Source: Caproicibacterium amylolyticum
GTDB lineage: Bacteria; Bacillota; Clostridia; Oscillospirales; Acutalibacteraceae
NCBI RefSeq assembly: GCF_014467055.1
Contig: NZ_CP060696.1
Location: 2,356,001-2,420,000, forward strand
Length of the DNA stretch: 64,000 nt
Reading direction: 5' to 3'
Made by a program: the position numbers and the translations under genes. The notes beneath the pieces are model-generated. The model did no database searches and was not told where the DNA came from. It was given only the letters and a program-made list of their open reading frames with translations. Positions 8,631-16,625 of the stretch are shown piece after piece (position 1 is the stretch's first letter; each line of letters begins with the position of its first letter).

Positions 8631-10010
8631 ATGCTGATAAAAACAAAAATGTGGCTGCACAAAGTTCCCCCTGTGCGTCTGATTGTCATCAGCTTTGCCA
8701 TTATTATTTTTGTGGGGGCATGCCTGCTCACCCTGCCGCTGTGCATGAAGGACGGCCAGAGCACCACTTTTTTGGATGCGCTGTTTACCGCCGGATCTGC
8801 CACCTGTGTGACCGGGCTGGTGCTGTTCGACACCTACACACACTGGACACCTGTGGGGCAGGTCATTATACTGGCACTGATTCAGTTGGGCGGCCTTGGT
8901 CTGGTCACTTTTACCACCGGCATGAGCCTGCTGCTACGCAAAAAGCTGGGACTGCGCAACCTGCAGCTCGCCGTAGAAAACACCAATGGCGACAGCAGTG
9001 ACATTGGCGGACTTATCCGCATGATTCTCTGCTTTACCTTTACCTGTGAGGGAATCGGTGCGCTGCTGCTGATGATTCGCTTTCTGCCGATGATGGGAAC
9101 GCATGGCATTTGGGTTTCTATTTTTCTTGCTGTTTCCGCTTACTGCAACGCTGGATTTGATATTCTCGGCAGTATTATGAAGGATGGCAACATGATTCCT
9201 TTTGTTTCCGATCCGCTCGTCTGCCTGACCATTGGCGGGCTGATTGTAATCGGCGGTTTAGGTTTTGTGGTCATCAGTGACATTTACCATGCAAAACTGC
9301 AGCCGGCCCTTTCCCATGTACAGCGCCACGGCCTGAACTTTCACTCCCGCGTTGCCATTTTTATGGCACTGCTCCTGATTGTACTGGGCACGATTATTTT
9401 CTTTATATTGGAAAATGACAATACGCTGGCAACGCTGCCGGATTTGGGTTCCAAACTGAACGCTTCGCTGTTCCAGTCCATTTCCGCACGTACCGCGGGC
9501 TTTGCCTCCGTGGATATTGCCAAAGAGCATGATTTTACAAAGATTTTCACAGTGATACTCATGTTTATCGGTGCAGCGCCCGGCTCCACCGGCGGCGGTA
9601 TCAAAACCACAACCATGCTGGTACTGGTGTGTACGGTCTGGTCGGTTATGCGCGGAAAAGATGAAACCACCTTTCTGCACCGCCGCATTGACAAATTCAC
9701 CGTTTACCGTGCATTAGCAATCACCAGCACTGCCATGCTGCTGGTACTTGTTGTCACCGGCATCATCACCACCGCCGACCCGCGCATTAACGGCGTTGAC
9801 GCGTTGTTTGAAGCAACCAGCGCATTCGGTACTGTCGGGCTGACCGCCGGCGTCACACCGCATTTGTCCGACATCTCCCGCATTGCAATCATTATTACCA
9901 TGTATATCGGCCGTGTGGGGCCAATTTCGCTTGGTCTGGCCATTTCACTGCGGCGCGGTCATATCCACTCTGACAGTGTCCTGCCAGAGGGCAAAATCAA
10001 CGTAGGCTAA
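8631..10010 (+). CDS. ktrB: Trk/Ktr potassium transporter membrane subunit
   Basis: A 459-residue integral membrane protein of the TrkH/KtrB family that moves potassium (with or without sodium). The four pore-loop repeats are visible: SATCVTGLVLFDTYT (about 56), SAYCNAGFDIL (about 170), SARTAGFASVDIA (about 285) and SAFGTVGLTAGV (about 395). Each carries the filter glycine, and the gating region with APGSTGGG (about 315) is present. Length matches KtrB. Start ATG 8631 has GGGAGG 13 bases upstream, a rather long gap. Convergent downstream lie two TrkA-type gating proteins on the other strand, so channel and regulators are made from separate transcripts. Confidence 0.92.
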   Translation: MLIKTKMWLHKVPPVRLIVISFAIIIFVGACLLTLPLCMKDGQSTTFLDALFTAGSATCVTGLVLFDTYTHWTPVGQVIILALIQLGGLGLVTFTTGMSLLLRKKLGLRNLQLAVENTNGDSSDIGGLIRMILCFTFTCEGIGALLLMIRFLPMMGTHGIWVSIFLAVSAYCNAGFDILGSIMKDGNMIPFVSDPLVCLTIGGLIVIGGLGFVVISDIYHAKLQPALSHVQRHGLNFHSRVAIFMALLLIVLGTIIFFILENDNTLATLPDLGSKLNASLFQSISARTAGFASVDIAKEHDFTKIFTVILMFIGAAPGSTGGGIKTTTMLVLVCTVWSVMRGKDETTFLHRRIDKFTVYRALAITSTAMLLVLVVTGIITTADPRINGVDALFEATSAFGTVGLTAGVTPHLSDISRIAIIITMYIGRVGPISLGLAISLRRGHIHSDSVLPEGKINVG

Positions 10011-10015
10011 ACAAT

Positions 10016-10059
10016 AAAAAAGCTGCCGCGGAATTGGAAAATCCGCAGCAGCTTTTTTT
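10016..10059. terminator. Bidirectional terminator between ktrB and trkA-type genes
   Basis: A long stem AAAAAGCTGC...GCAGCTTTTT with one internal mismatch (10017-10032 with 10042-10057) between convergent genes. The arm sequence resembles the terminator after rnpB at 18097. Confidence 0.85.
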
Positions 10060-10071
10060 GTCTCACTTCGT

Positions 10072-10737
10072 TTAATCGTGGGTTGCGGTCATCAGTGACT
10101 GCAGCTTTTTCTGGGAAGTTCCCTCGCAGACTGCAACAATCTCATCCTCCGGCTGAAAAACGGTATCGCCGTTTGGCACCACCATTTTATCTCCGCGTAC
10201 AACGGAGATTACCAGTGAACCAGACGGCAGTTCCAAGTCTTTTAGTGCAACTCCCTGAAGCTTTGTATTTTCCGGCAAGGTAACTGCGCAGATTGCCGCA
10301 CGCCCCTTATTTAAGGTTGCAAGCATGTGCATTTCCGCCATATCCACTTCCTGCTCGATCAAGTTCGTAATAATTTCCGTACTGCTCACCACAATCTCAG
10401 TACCCAGTGTGCGCAGCACCGGCAGGTTACGCGGATCATTTGCGCGCGCAATGACTTTCTGCGCGCCAAATTCCTTTTTTGCAAGCTGACAGGCAACTAA
10501 ATTATCCTGATCGCTGCCGCCCACCGCCAAAAAACAGTCCGCATGTTCTGTCTGCGCACGGCGGAGCACCTCGATTTCGGTACCATCGCCGCAGACGACT
10601 TCAATATCCAGTTCATTCGCAAGGTGCATGCAGCGCAGCTTGTTCTTCTCAATCAAGTGCACGGTATATTTTCGATCAAGCATATTGCGGGCAAGCTGAC
10701 GGCCAAGCTTGCCGCCACCCAAAATGACAATATTCAT
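10072..10737 (-). CDS. TrkA-type potassium channel gating protein (KtrA-like), first
   Basis: A 221-residue cytoplasmic regulator. The N-terminal RCK domain has the Rossmann nucleotide motif GGGKLG (residues 7-12) and an acidic residue after the second strand. A C-terminal RCK_C domain (about 138-217) would bind a small ligand such as cyclic-di-AMP (family knowledge). It lies 12 bp after a second, shorter TrkA protein in the same operon and faces the Trk membrane subunit across a terminator. Start is ATG 10737 with GGGGGC-like sequence upstream. Confidence 0.9.
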   Translation of the reverse strand: MNIVILGGGKLGRQLARNMLDRKYTVHLIEKNKLRCMHLANELDIEVVCGDGTEIEVLRRAQTEHADCFLAVGGSDQDNLVACQLAKKEFGAQKVIARANDPRNLPVLRTLGTEIVVSSTEIITNLIEQEVDMAEMHMLATLNKGRAAICAVTLPENTKLQGVALKDLELPSGSLVISVVRGDKMVVPNGDTVFQPEDEIVAVCEGTSQKKLQSLMTATHD

Positions 10738-10749
10738 CTCAGTGCCCCC

Positions 10750-11376
10750 TTAATCTGTAACCACAGCAAGAATCACATGGTCGCCTGCTGTGATTTTCTG
10801 GTGAGAGTCATGCGGCTGTGCCAATTCCATGCTTCCGTTTGCACGCACTACCGCAAAAACCGTTTCTTCTTCGAAGTGCGGTGCTTCTTCCAGCGAACGT
10901 CCTTCATGGGCATGGTCTGCCGACCAGATACGGAAAGAAACTGTTGCTGTGCCAAAGGTCAGCTGTCGGCTTTCCCAAGGTTCTGTAATCGCATTGTAAA
11001 TGGAAGTGGCAGCCATTTTTGTTGGACAGACTGTGTGCAAACCAAATGCCGCAAATACACTTTCGCGTGAGGGATCACTGATACGCGCCACCACATTGTC
11101 AATATGGAAAAATTCGCGTGCTACCTGTGAGATGGTAATATTCAAATTATCATCCGGTGTTACAACTGCAACCGCATCGCAGTTTTCGATTCCGGCACTT
11201 TTCAGCACGGACATATCCATCGGCATACCCGTAACTGCCAGTCCGCTGAAACTTTCCGGCAAATGGCCAAGCATGCTGGCCACCTCATCAACAACGGCCA
11301 CTTCGTGGCCGCGCTCATCCAGCAGGGCTGCAAGGCGCACCCCCAGCCGGCCGCACCCAATCACCAAAACATTCAT
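10750..11376 (-). CDS. TrkA-type potassium channel gating protein, second
   Basis: A 208-residue paralogue of the next gene. It has the Rossmann motif GCGRLG (7-12), DEVASML after the second strand, and a C-terminal ligand-binding domain (about 130-208). The two paralogues differ much, so they may form a mixed ring under one channel. GAGGAGG precedes the ATG at 11376. The promoter lies at 11459-11487, with a hairpin between promoter and gene. Confidence 0.9.
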   Translation of the reverse strand: MNVLVIGCGRLGVRLAALLDERGHEVAVVDEVASMLGHLPESFSGLAVTGMPMDMSVLKSAGIENCDAVAVVTPDDNLNITISQVAREFFHIDNVVARISDPSRESVFAAFGLHTVCPTKMAATSIYNAITEPWESRQLTFGTATVSFRIWSADHAHEGRSLEEAPHFEEETVFAVVRANGSMELAQPHDSHQKITAGDHVILAVVTD

Positions 11377-11413
11377 TGCGTTTTATTTCCTCCTCTGCCG
11401 GTCCTTCGTGAAA

Positions 11414-11450
11414 ATTAGAGTTTAACGCACACAGCGCGCTAAACTCTAAT
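11414..11450 (-). terminator. Hairpin in leader of trkA-type operon / end of GNAT gene
   Basis: Eleven-base arms ATTAGAGTTTA (11414-11424) and complement (11440-11450). On the minus strand TTTTC follows, so it can end the GNAT transcript. It also sits just downstream of the trkA promoter and would form at the very 5' end of that mRNA. Confidence 0.6.
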
Positions 11451-11458
11451 TGCAATGC

Positions 11459-11487
11459 ATTATAGCACAGGCGTATTAAAATGGCAA
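11459..11487 (-). promoter_or_regulatory. Promoter of trkA-type operon
   Basis: On the minus strand TTGCCA (11487-11482), a 17-bp spacer and TATAAT (11464-11459). It lies between the GNAT stop codon and the hairpin. Confidence 0.7.
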
Positions 11488-11491
11488 GCGT

Positions 11492-11926
11492 TTAGTTCTT
11501 TTCCCCCTGCAGCCACCGAATCATGCCGGGACCAAGCTCCGGCGTTGGACGTGCGGTGAAACCACAGCTTTCATAAAACGACTCCCGCCCAAGCGCACAC
11601 ATTAAGCACAGCCGCATGGTTTCGCCGTCTGTCACCAATGTATGTACGTATGCCTCCAGCCGCTGCATCAGGCCAGCACCAATGTGCAGCCTCCGGCACT
11701 GAGGCACCACAATCAAGTCCTGCACATAGCAAACCGTTGCGCCGTCGCCAACAATTCGTCCCATACCAACCGGATGCCCGGTTTCATCCCTTGCGCACAG
11801 CACGTACATACTGTTTTGCAGCGCCGCGCAGGACTGCCGCCGTGTAAAGGGCTTCCAATTCACCTGCGCCCGCAACATTTCATATTCTTCCACATTTAAA
11901 TCATTTTCCGTATATGTAATTTGCAC
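11492..11926 (-). CDS. GNAT family N-acetyltransferase
   Basis: A 144-residue single-domain acetyltransferase. The acetyl-CoA binding motif is seen as VVPQCRRLHIGAGLM (motif A, about 70-85), and the fold ends with FYESCGF. Start placed at GTG 11926, which has GAGG seven bases upstream and gives the common beginning QITYTEN; a GTG at 11950 in the same frame lacks a site. Substrate unknown. Confidence 0.82.
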   Translation of the reverse strand: MQITYTENDLNVEEYEMLRAQVNWKPFTRRQSCAALQNSMYVLCARDETGHPVGMGRIVGDGATVCYVQDLIVVPQCRRLHIGAGLMQRLEAYVHTLVTDGETMRLCLMCALGRESFYESCGFTARPTPELGPGMIRWLQGEKN

Positions 11927-12083
11927 AGCATATCCTCTTTTCAGTTCCACAGTTCAGCACAGGAACACGAAAAAGTATAGCACATCGTACCGCAGGGGAC
12001 AAGCTGTGTATGCAAAAATCCTTGCTTTCCGGCTTCAGACGGACTATCATAAGAAAAATGCAGATTTATCCGGAGGCTTTTTT

Positions 12084-12602
12084 ATGCAGAAAGGACTCAT
12101 TCATCTTTACATCGGTGACGGAAAAGGAAAAACCACCGCTGCGGTTGGATTAAGCGTACGAGCCCGCGGCAGCGGTCTGCGGGTCGTGTTTGCCCAGTTT
12201 TTAAAGGGCCGCGCCAGCGGTGAGCAGCAGCCTCTGGAAACTCTTGGGGTTACCGTACTGTGGCATATGTCTTCTCAAAAATTCGTTTTTTCCATGACGG
12301 ACGAAGAACGCAAAATTTGCCGTACGGAGCAAGCCGCCTGCCTGCAGGAAGCCGCTGATGCCGGGAAAAAAGCCGATTTGCTGGTACTGGATGAGGTTTT
12401 TGGCGCGCTTTCTTGTGGAATGCTTGAAAAAGACGCGGTTCTGGCACTGCTGAAGAACAAACCGGCTGGTCTGGAGGCCGTACTGACCGGCCGTGACCCG
12501 GCACCGGAGTTTTTAGCGCTTGCCGATTACATTTCGGAAGTTCAATGCACCCGCCACCCCTATGAAAAGGGAGTAACCGCACGGCGCGGAATCGAATACT
12601 GA
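12084..12602 (+). CDS. cobO: Cob(I)alamin adenosyltransferase, CobO/BtuR family
   Basis: A 172-residue P-loop enzyme that transfers the adenosyl group of ATP to cob(I)alamin or corrinoid precursors. The Walker A motif GDGKGKTT is at about residues 11-18 and LLVLDEVF gives the Walker B strand (about 102). Start at ATG 12084 with CGGAGG upstream; the frame runs back to 12006 without a site. It stands alone with no cobalamin biosynthesis gene nearby, so it may serve corrinoid salvage. No B12 riboswitch was seen in front of it. Confidence 0.9.
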   Translation: MQKGLIHLYIGDGKGKTTAAVGLSVRARGSGLRVVFAQFLKGRASGEQQPLETLGVTVLWHMSSQKFVFSMTDEERKICRTEQAACLQEAADAGKKADLLVLDEVFGALSCGMLEKDAVLALLKNKPAGLEAVLTGRDPAPEFLALADYISEVQCTRHPYEKGVTARRGIEY

Positions 12603-12612
12603 ATTACCAATT

Positions 12613-12644
12613 AAAAAACGCTCCGTTTCTCGAGAAACGGAGCG
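12613..12644 (-). terminator. Terminator, XRE gene side
   Basis: A perfect 26-bp palindrome (12619-12644; arms CGCTCCGTTTCTC) followed on the minus strand by six T. It lies between convergent cobO and XRE genes and favours the minus strand. Confidence 0.8.
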
Positions 12645-12699
12645 CCCATGTTCTTAAAATATTCCTAAAATTCCGCTGCCTTCTGCATGAAAACACCGA

Positions 12700-12960
12700 T
12701 TACTTTTCGCTGTGTTCTCCCAGTCCCAGCAGCCAATCTACTGAAACATTGAAAATCTTTGCAAGTGCCACCAGTTCATAGTCGGTCACATAACGAATCT
12801 GACCTTCCAGCTTGGAAAGGCCGGAGGCGTTCATGTCAATGCCCTGCACTTGCAGCTGCGCCAGCAGCTCTTTTTGCTTCATGCCCTCACTTTTTCGGGC
12901 GGCTTCTACGCGGGCACCGACTAAGTTGCGGGTACCCAGCGCCTGCTTGCGTAATCTCAA
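12700..12960 (-). CDS. XRE-family helix-turn-helix regulator
   Basis: An 86-residue protein that is almost entirely one Cro/CI-type DNA-binding domain: ARKSEGMKQKELLAQLQ and the recognition part NASGLSKLEGQ, with the closing LAKIFNVSVDWLLGL. TTG start at 12960, with AGGAG ten bases upstream. It is preceded by an unusually long untranslated stretch with its own promoter at 13196-13224. Target unknown. Confidence 0.85.
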   Translation of the reverse strand: MRLRKQALGTRNLVGARVEAARKSEGMKQKELLAQLQVQGIDMNASGLSKLEGQIRYVTDYELVALAKIFNVSVDWLLGLGEHSEK

Positions 12961-13190
12961 CTTGATTCATCTCCTAAAAGTAGATTCGGTGGTGCGCCGG
13001 GGGGCTGCTGCACCGCACCCGCACGCAGAAAAGGGTTCTTATTTCAGGACACATGAAACAGTGGAATGTGTTTGCCGGCATAAGCCCGGACCGCAGCAGC
13101 GCATCCTCGCTCCCTCGAATATGCCCAGTCAAGCAAAGGCAAACGATACCTTCGCGCCATACAGCAAAACAGTTATATTTTGTAATTGTA
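12961..13190 (-). other. Long leader / possible structured RNA before XRE gene
   Basis: About 230 bp lie between the minus-strand promoter (13196-13224) and the XRE start codon with no supportable CDS. The transcript would contain GCTGCTGC near 13090 and its complement GCAGCAGC near 13004, which can pair over a distance. It also has GC-rich local inverted repeats near 12985-13025. I do not recognise a known riboswitch or 6S RNA with confidence. Confidence 0.3.
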
Positions 13191-13195
13191 ATTAT

Positions 13196-13224
13196 AGTAT
13201 AACCGTTTTCTTATCCCATTGCAA
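13196..13224 (-). promoter_or_regulatory. Promoter reading toward XRE gene
   Basis: On the minus strand TTGCAA (13224-13219), a 17-bp spacer and TATACT (13201-13196). Confidence 0.6.
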
Positions 13225-13367
13225 CAAAATCAGAAATAAAGCGTGCAGATTTTATACAAATATAGAAAGAACAGGTGTGCGCGCCAAGCACAGGCCGGAC
13301 TGCAGCTTTTGCGGCACACTTTTCCATTTCAGTTCGTAAATTTCTGGCAAAACCGCCGGAAACCGGT

Positions 13368-13396
13368 TTGTTATTCGCATCTGTTTTTGCTATAAT
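13368..13396 (+). promoter_or_regulatory. Promoter of pncB
   Basis: TTGTTA at 13368-13373 and TATAAT at 13391-13396, 17-bp spacer. The start codon follows 84 bp downstream. Confidence 0.7.
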
Positions 13397-13480
13397 ATGA
13401 ATATCATCGTTTCCCTTCCATACTATGTCACAGCATGGGGATACAGTGACAGAATTTTTTAAAACTTGGAGACGTGCAAT

Positions 13481-14935
13481 ATGAACAACACTCTGGAAAA
13501 AACGAACCTGACCATGCTGACGGATTTTTATGAAATTACCATGGCAAACGGCTACTTTGCCAACGGCTTCCGCGACCGCATCGCCTACTTTGACGTGTTC
13601 TTCCGTGAAGTGCCGGACAACGGCGGTTTTGCCATCATGGCCGGCGTACAGCAGGTGACCGACTACCTGAAAAAGCTGCACTTTGCACCGGAAGACATTG
13701 CCTACCTGCGCGGCTGCGGTATTTTCAGCGAGGAGTTTTTGCAGTATCTTGCTGATTTTCACTTTGTCTGTGACGTTTGGGCAGTGCCGGAGGGCACCCC
13801 GATTTTCCCGGGTGAGCCGATTCTCACCGTACGCGGCCCGGTCATCCAGGCACAGTTTGTGGAAACCATGATTCTGCTGACCATCAACCACCAAAGCCTA
13901 ATTGCAACCAAAGCAAACCGCATAGTCCGCGCCGCACAGGGGCGCCCCGTCATGGAGTTCGGTTCCCGCCGCGCGCAGGGGGCGGACGGCGCAACACTGG
14001 GCGCCCGTGCCGCTTACATCGGCGGCTGCTGCGGCACCGCCTGCACCATCTGCGACCGCGACTTCGGCGTACCGGCACTGGGCACCATGGCACACAGCTG
14101 GGTCCAGCTGTTTGACTCCGAGCTGGACTCTTTCCGTGCCTATGCCCGGGAGTATCCCTCCAGCTGCACCCTGCTGGTGGATACCTACAATGTGCTCAAG
14201 TCCGGCATTCCCAACGCCATTAAAGTGTTTAATGAAGAGGTCGTACCGCGCGGCTTCCGCCCCGCCGGCATCCGCATTGACAGCGGCGACATCACCTATC
14301 TTGCCAAAAAGACCCGCAAAATGCTGGACGACGCCGGTTTCCCAGACTGCAAAATTTGCGTAAGCAACTCTTTGGATGAGTATATTATCCGCGACATGCT
14401 GATTCAAGGCGCTCCGGTGGATTCCTTTGGCGTGGGCGAGCGTCTGATTACCAGCAGCAGCCATCCGGTTTTCGGCGGTGTGTACAAGCTGTGCGCCGTA
14501 GAAAATTCCGACGGTACCATCATTCCGAAAATCAAAGTCAGTGAAAATGTTTCCAAGATTACAACCCCCTGTTTCAAAAAGCTGTGGCGGCTGTATGACC
14601 GCGAATCCGGAAAAGCGATTGCAGATGTTGTTACCCTGCATGATGAATTAATTGACAATACAAAGCCCTATGAAATTTTCGACCCGATTCATGTCTGGAA
14701 GCACAAGCACGTTACCAATTTCCGCGCGGTTCCGCTGCGTGAAAAAATCTTTGAGCACGGCAAATGCCTTGCACAGGAAAAAACGCTTAAAGAACTGCAG
14801 GAGGACTGCAAACGTGAGGTCGGCACCCTGTGGGATGAAGTGCTTCGCTTTGACAACCCCCACCGCTACTATGTGGACCTTTCCCGCCCGCTGTGGAACA
14901 TCAAGCAGAAAATGCTGGACGAATACACCTACTAA
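13481..14935 (+). CDS. pncB: Nicotinate phosphoribosyltransferase
   Basis: A 484-residue enzyme that joins nicotinate with PRPP to give nicotinate mononucleotide in NAD salvage. Family landmarks are TDFYEITMANGYF near the N-terminus, EFGSRRAQGADGA (about 158), IRIDSGDITYLA (about 265) and GVGERLITSSSHPVFGGVYKL-type sequence around 317-337. Start is ATG 13481 with GGAG upstream. The next small gene starts 25 bp later and may share the transcript. Confidence 0.95.
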   Translation: MNNTLEKTNLTMLTDFYEITMANGYFANGFRDRIAYFDVFFREVPDNGGFAIMAGVQQVTDYLKKLHFAPEDIAYLRGCGIFSEEFLQYLADFHFVCDVWAVPEGTPIFPGEPILTVRGPVIQAQFVETMILLTINHQSLIATKANRIVRAAQGRPVMEFGSRRAQGADGATLGARAAYIGGCCGTACTICDRDFGVPALGTMAHSWVQLFDSELDSFRAYAREYPSSCTLLVDTYNVLKSGIPNAIKVFNEEVVPRGFRPAGIRIDSGDITYLAKKTRKMLDDAGFPDCKICVSNSLDEYIIRDMLIQGAPVDSFGVGERLITSSSHPVFGGVYKLCAVENSDGTIIPKIKVSENVSKITTPCFKKLWRLYDRESGKAIADVVTLHDELIDNTKPYEIFDPIHVWKHKHVTNFRAVPLREKIFEHGKCLAQEKTLKELQEDCKREVGTLWDEVLRFDNPHRYYVDLSRPLWNIKQKMLDEYTY

Positions 14936-14960
14936 TCTGTACGAAACAAGGAGTTCGAAT

Positions 14961-15308
14961 GTGGAATATCTCGGTATTATAGCTCTGCTCCTGCTTCTGT
15001 GCTATATCAGCTACCCCGGCCGGGTCCGAAAGCTGGAGCGTAAAGTAAAAAAATTAGAGACCAGACAATCCGGAGGAAGCGCTATGTCAAAACTCATTTC
15101 CCAGCTGATTGGGAAAAACTGCACCCTAAAAACAGATGAAAATCTGGACTTTTCCGGCAGTTCAGAACTAAACTGCACCATTTTGGATGCCGACGACGAA
15201 TGGATTCAGTGCCGCTGCACCGATAAAAAAGGAAATGTCACTACACGGATTCTGCGAATTGACAGCATTGAACAAGTACTGCTTCCCAATGAACCGCCTG
15301 TACAGTAA
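14961..15308 (+). CDS. Small membrane-anchored protein with two possible starts
   Basis: A 115-residue protein from GTG 14961 (AAGGAG upstream). Residues 3-17 form one membrane helix (LGIIALLLLLCYI), followed by a basic coiled-coil-like stretch and a soluble domain containing LIGKNCTL and TTRILRIDSIEQV. An in-frame ATG at 15084 also has an excellent site (GGAGG) and would give only the 74-residue soluble part. It follows pncB by 25 bp. The soluble half resembles small bacterial RNA- or protein-binding beta folds in its strand pattern, but I do not recognise a family. Confidence 0.7.
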   Translation: MEYLGIIALLLLLCYISYPGRVRKLERKVKKLETRQSGGSAMSKLISQLIGKNCTLKTDENLDFSGSSELNCTILDADDEWIQCRCTDKKGNVTTRILRIDSIEQVLLPNEPPVQ

Positions 15309-15401
15309 TGCCGTTTCCCATAAACTTTTGCAAATCCGGTAGATAAATTCAATTTATTTTTTGTCTGCCGCCGCATAAAAGCGGATTCTACCAACAGTCG
15401 G

Positions 15402-15430
15402 TTGGATGTGCCCTGCGTTTCTGGTAAGAT
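15402..15430 (+). promoter_or_regulatory. Promoter of XRE membrane protein operon
   Basis: TTGGAT at 15402-15407, 17-bp spacer, TAAGAT at 15425-15430. Confidence 0.55.
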
Positions 15431-15472
15431 AGAAGCAGAAATTTTAAAACCGAAAAGAAAGGTGCACACCAA

Positions 15473-16339
15473 ATGGACAACGAAAAAATGGCGCATTTTA
15501 TTGCACAACTGCGCAAATCGAAAAAGATGACACAGAAAGAACTGGCTGCAAAACTCAGCGTAACGGATAAAGCTGTTTCCAAATGGGAACGCGGATTAAG
15601 CTGCCCAGATATTGCATTGCTTGCACCACTGGCCGAAATTCTGGATGTTACCACCGGTGAACTGCTCAGCGGTGAAAAAACGGCAGCGGCTCCTTCACCG
15701 GAGGCTAATGCTATCGCAGATACCGCTCTGCACTATGCGGACACCGTTGCCAAAAACCATGCGCGCAGAAGCCGCACACTTTTGGCGGAAATTTTGACGT
15801 TTCTCTCAGCCTCCGCCATGATTGTCTGCTCCATCTGTGACTATGCTATTAATGGCAGGCTCACGTGGGACTGGTATGTAATCAGTTCCCTTGTCTTTTT
15901 TTTGCTCATTGCACTCCCTGTGATTCTTTGGAAGAAGCATGGGCCATTCACATCCCTGCTCCTGTTAAGCATCAGCATCTTCCCCTATTTGTTTGCACTT
16001 GAGAAGTTGATCGGCATTGATGGCTTACTTCTCCCCCTTGCCGGACCGGTAACAGCTGTTGCGCTGGCTTACCTGTGGGTAGGCTATCTGCTGTTTCACA
16101 AGGCACATTTCACTAAATCACTTGCTTTTGCTATCTTCTTTGCTGTAGGCATTCCCACTGCATTCTGCATTAACTGGATTGTTTCCCGCTTTACCGGAGA
16201 GCCGCTGCTGGATGTTTGGGATGTTTTTACATATGCACCGCTTGCAGCGGCTTCCGTTGTTTTTCTACTGCACAACCGCCTGCATAAGACTACCAATTCT
16301 GCACCCTGTGCAGGTGAATTAGGAAAGGAATTAAAATAA
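15473..16339 (+). CDS. XRE regulator fused to a membrane domain
   Basis: A 288-residue protein. Residues 1-65 are a Cro/CI helix-turn-helix (MTQKELAAKLSVTDKAVSKWERG) and the rest holds five or six hydrophobic helices (about 108-280). This build is common in Clostridia and suggests a membrane-tethered repressor, though the signal is unknown. ATG 15473 has AGAAAGG upstream. Its stop codon overlaps the next start by one base (TAATG), so the two are translationally coupled. Confidence 0.85.
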   Translation: MDNEKMAHFIAQLRKSKKMTQKELAAKLSVTDKAVSKWERGLSCPDIALLAPLAEILDVTTGELLSGEKTAAAPSPEANAIADTALHYADTVAKNHARRSRTLLAEILTFLSASAMIVCSICDYAINGRLTWDWYVISSLVFFLLIALPVILWKKHGPFTSLLLLSISIFPYLFALEKLIGIDGLLLPLAGPVTAVALAYLWVGYLLFHKAHFTKSLAFAIFFAVGIPTAFCINWIVSRFTGEPLLDVWDVFTYAPLAAASVVFLLHNRLHKTTNSAPCAGELGKELK

Positions 16340-16590
16340 TGCTGGAATTTCGATACGATACGCAGCTGCTGATTGACGGCAAGAATATATCAGAAGACGC
16401 TGTCAATGAATACATTCGCACAAACATCAAAGGTGACTGTCTGCTGGCAGTCGGCGGCGATGATGTACTGAAAATCCACTACCACACCAACGCCCCGTGG
16501 GAAGTACTGGAATACTGCGCCGGACTGGGTGAAATCTACGATATTGTGATTGAGGATATGGAGCGGCAGGCAAAAGGACTGCGCGGATAA
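16339..16590 (+). CDS. Stand-alone FakA/DAK2 C-terminal-like domain protein
   Basis: An 83-residue protein that resembles the stretch near the C-terminus of FakA/YloV (the fatty acid kinase formerly called a dihydroxyacetone-kinase-like protein). GDCLLAVGGDDVLKIHYHTN is close to the family's GDSLLVVGDDDLIKVHVHTN pattern, and the protein ends with the matching DIVIEDMERQ. It lacks the kinase and DegV-like lipid-binding parts, so it cannot be a whole enzyme. It overlaps the XRE membrane regulator by one base. Function unknown. Confidence 0.72.
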   Translation: MLEFRYDTQLLIDGKNISEDAVNEYIRTNIKGDCLLAVGGDDVLKIHYHTNAPWEVLEYCAGLGEIYDIVIEDMERQAKGLRG

Positions 16591-16625
16591 AAAGCTTTAC
16601 ACACACTTGAGGAGATGGAACAATC

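Noticed and set aside
12812..13339. 175-codon plus-strand open frame
   Set aside because: It is antisense to the XRE gene and its leader, with no ribosome site or protein-like pattern.
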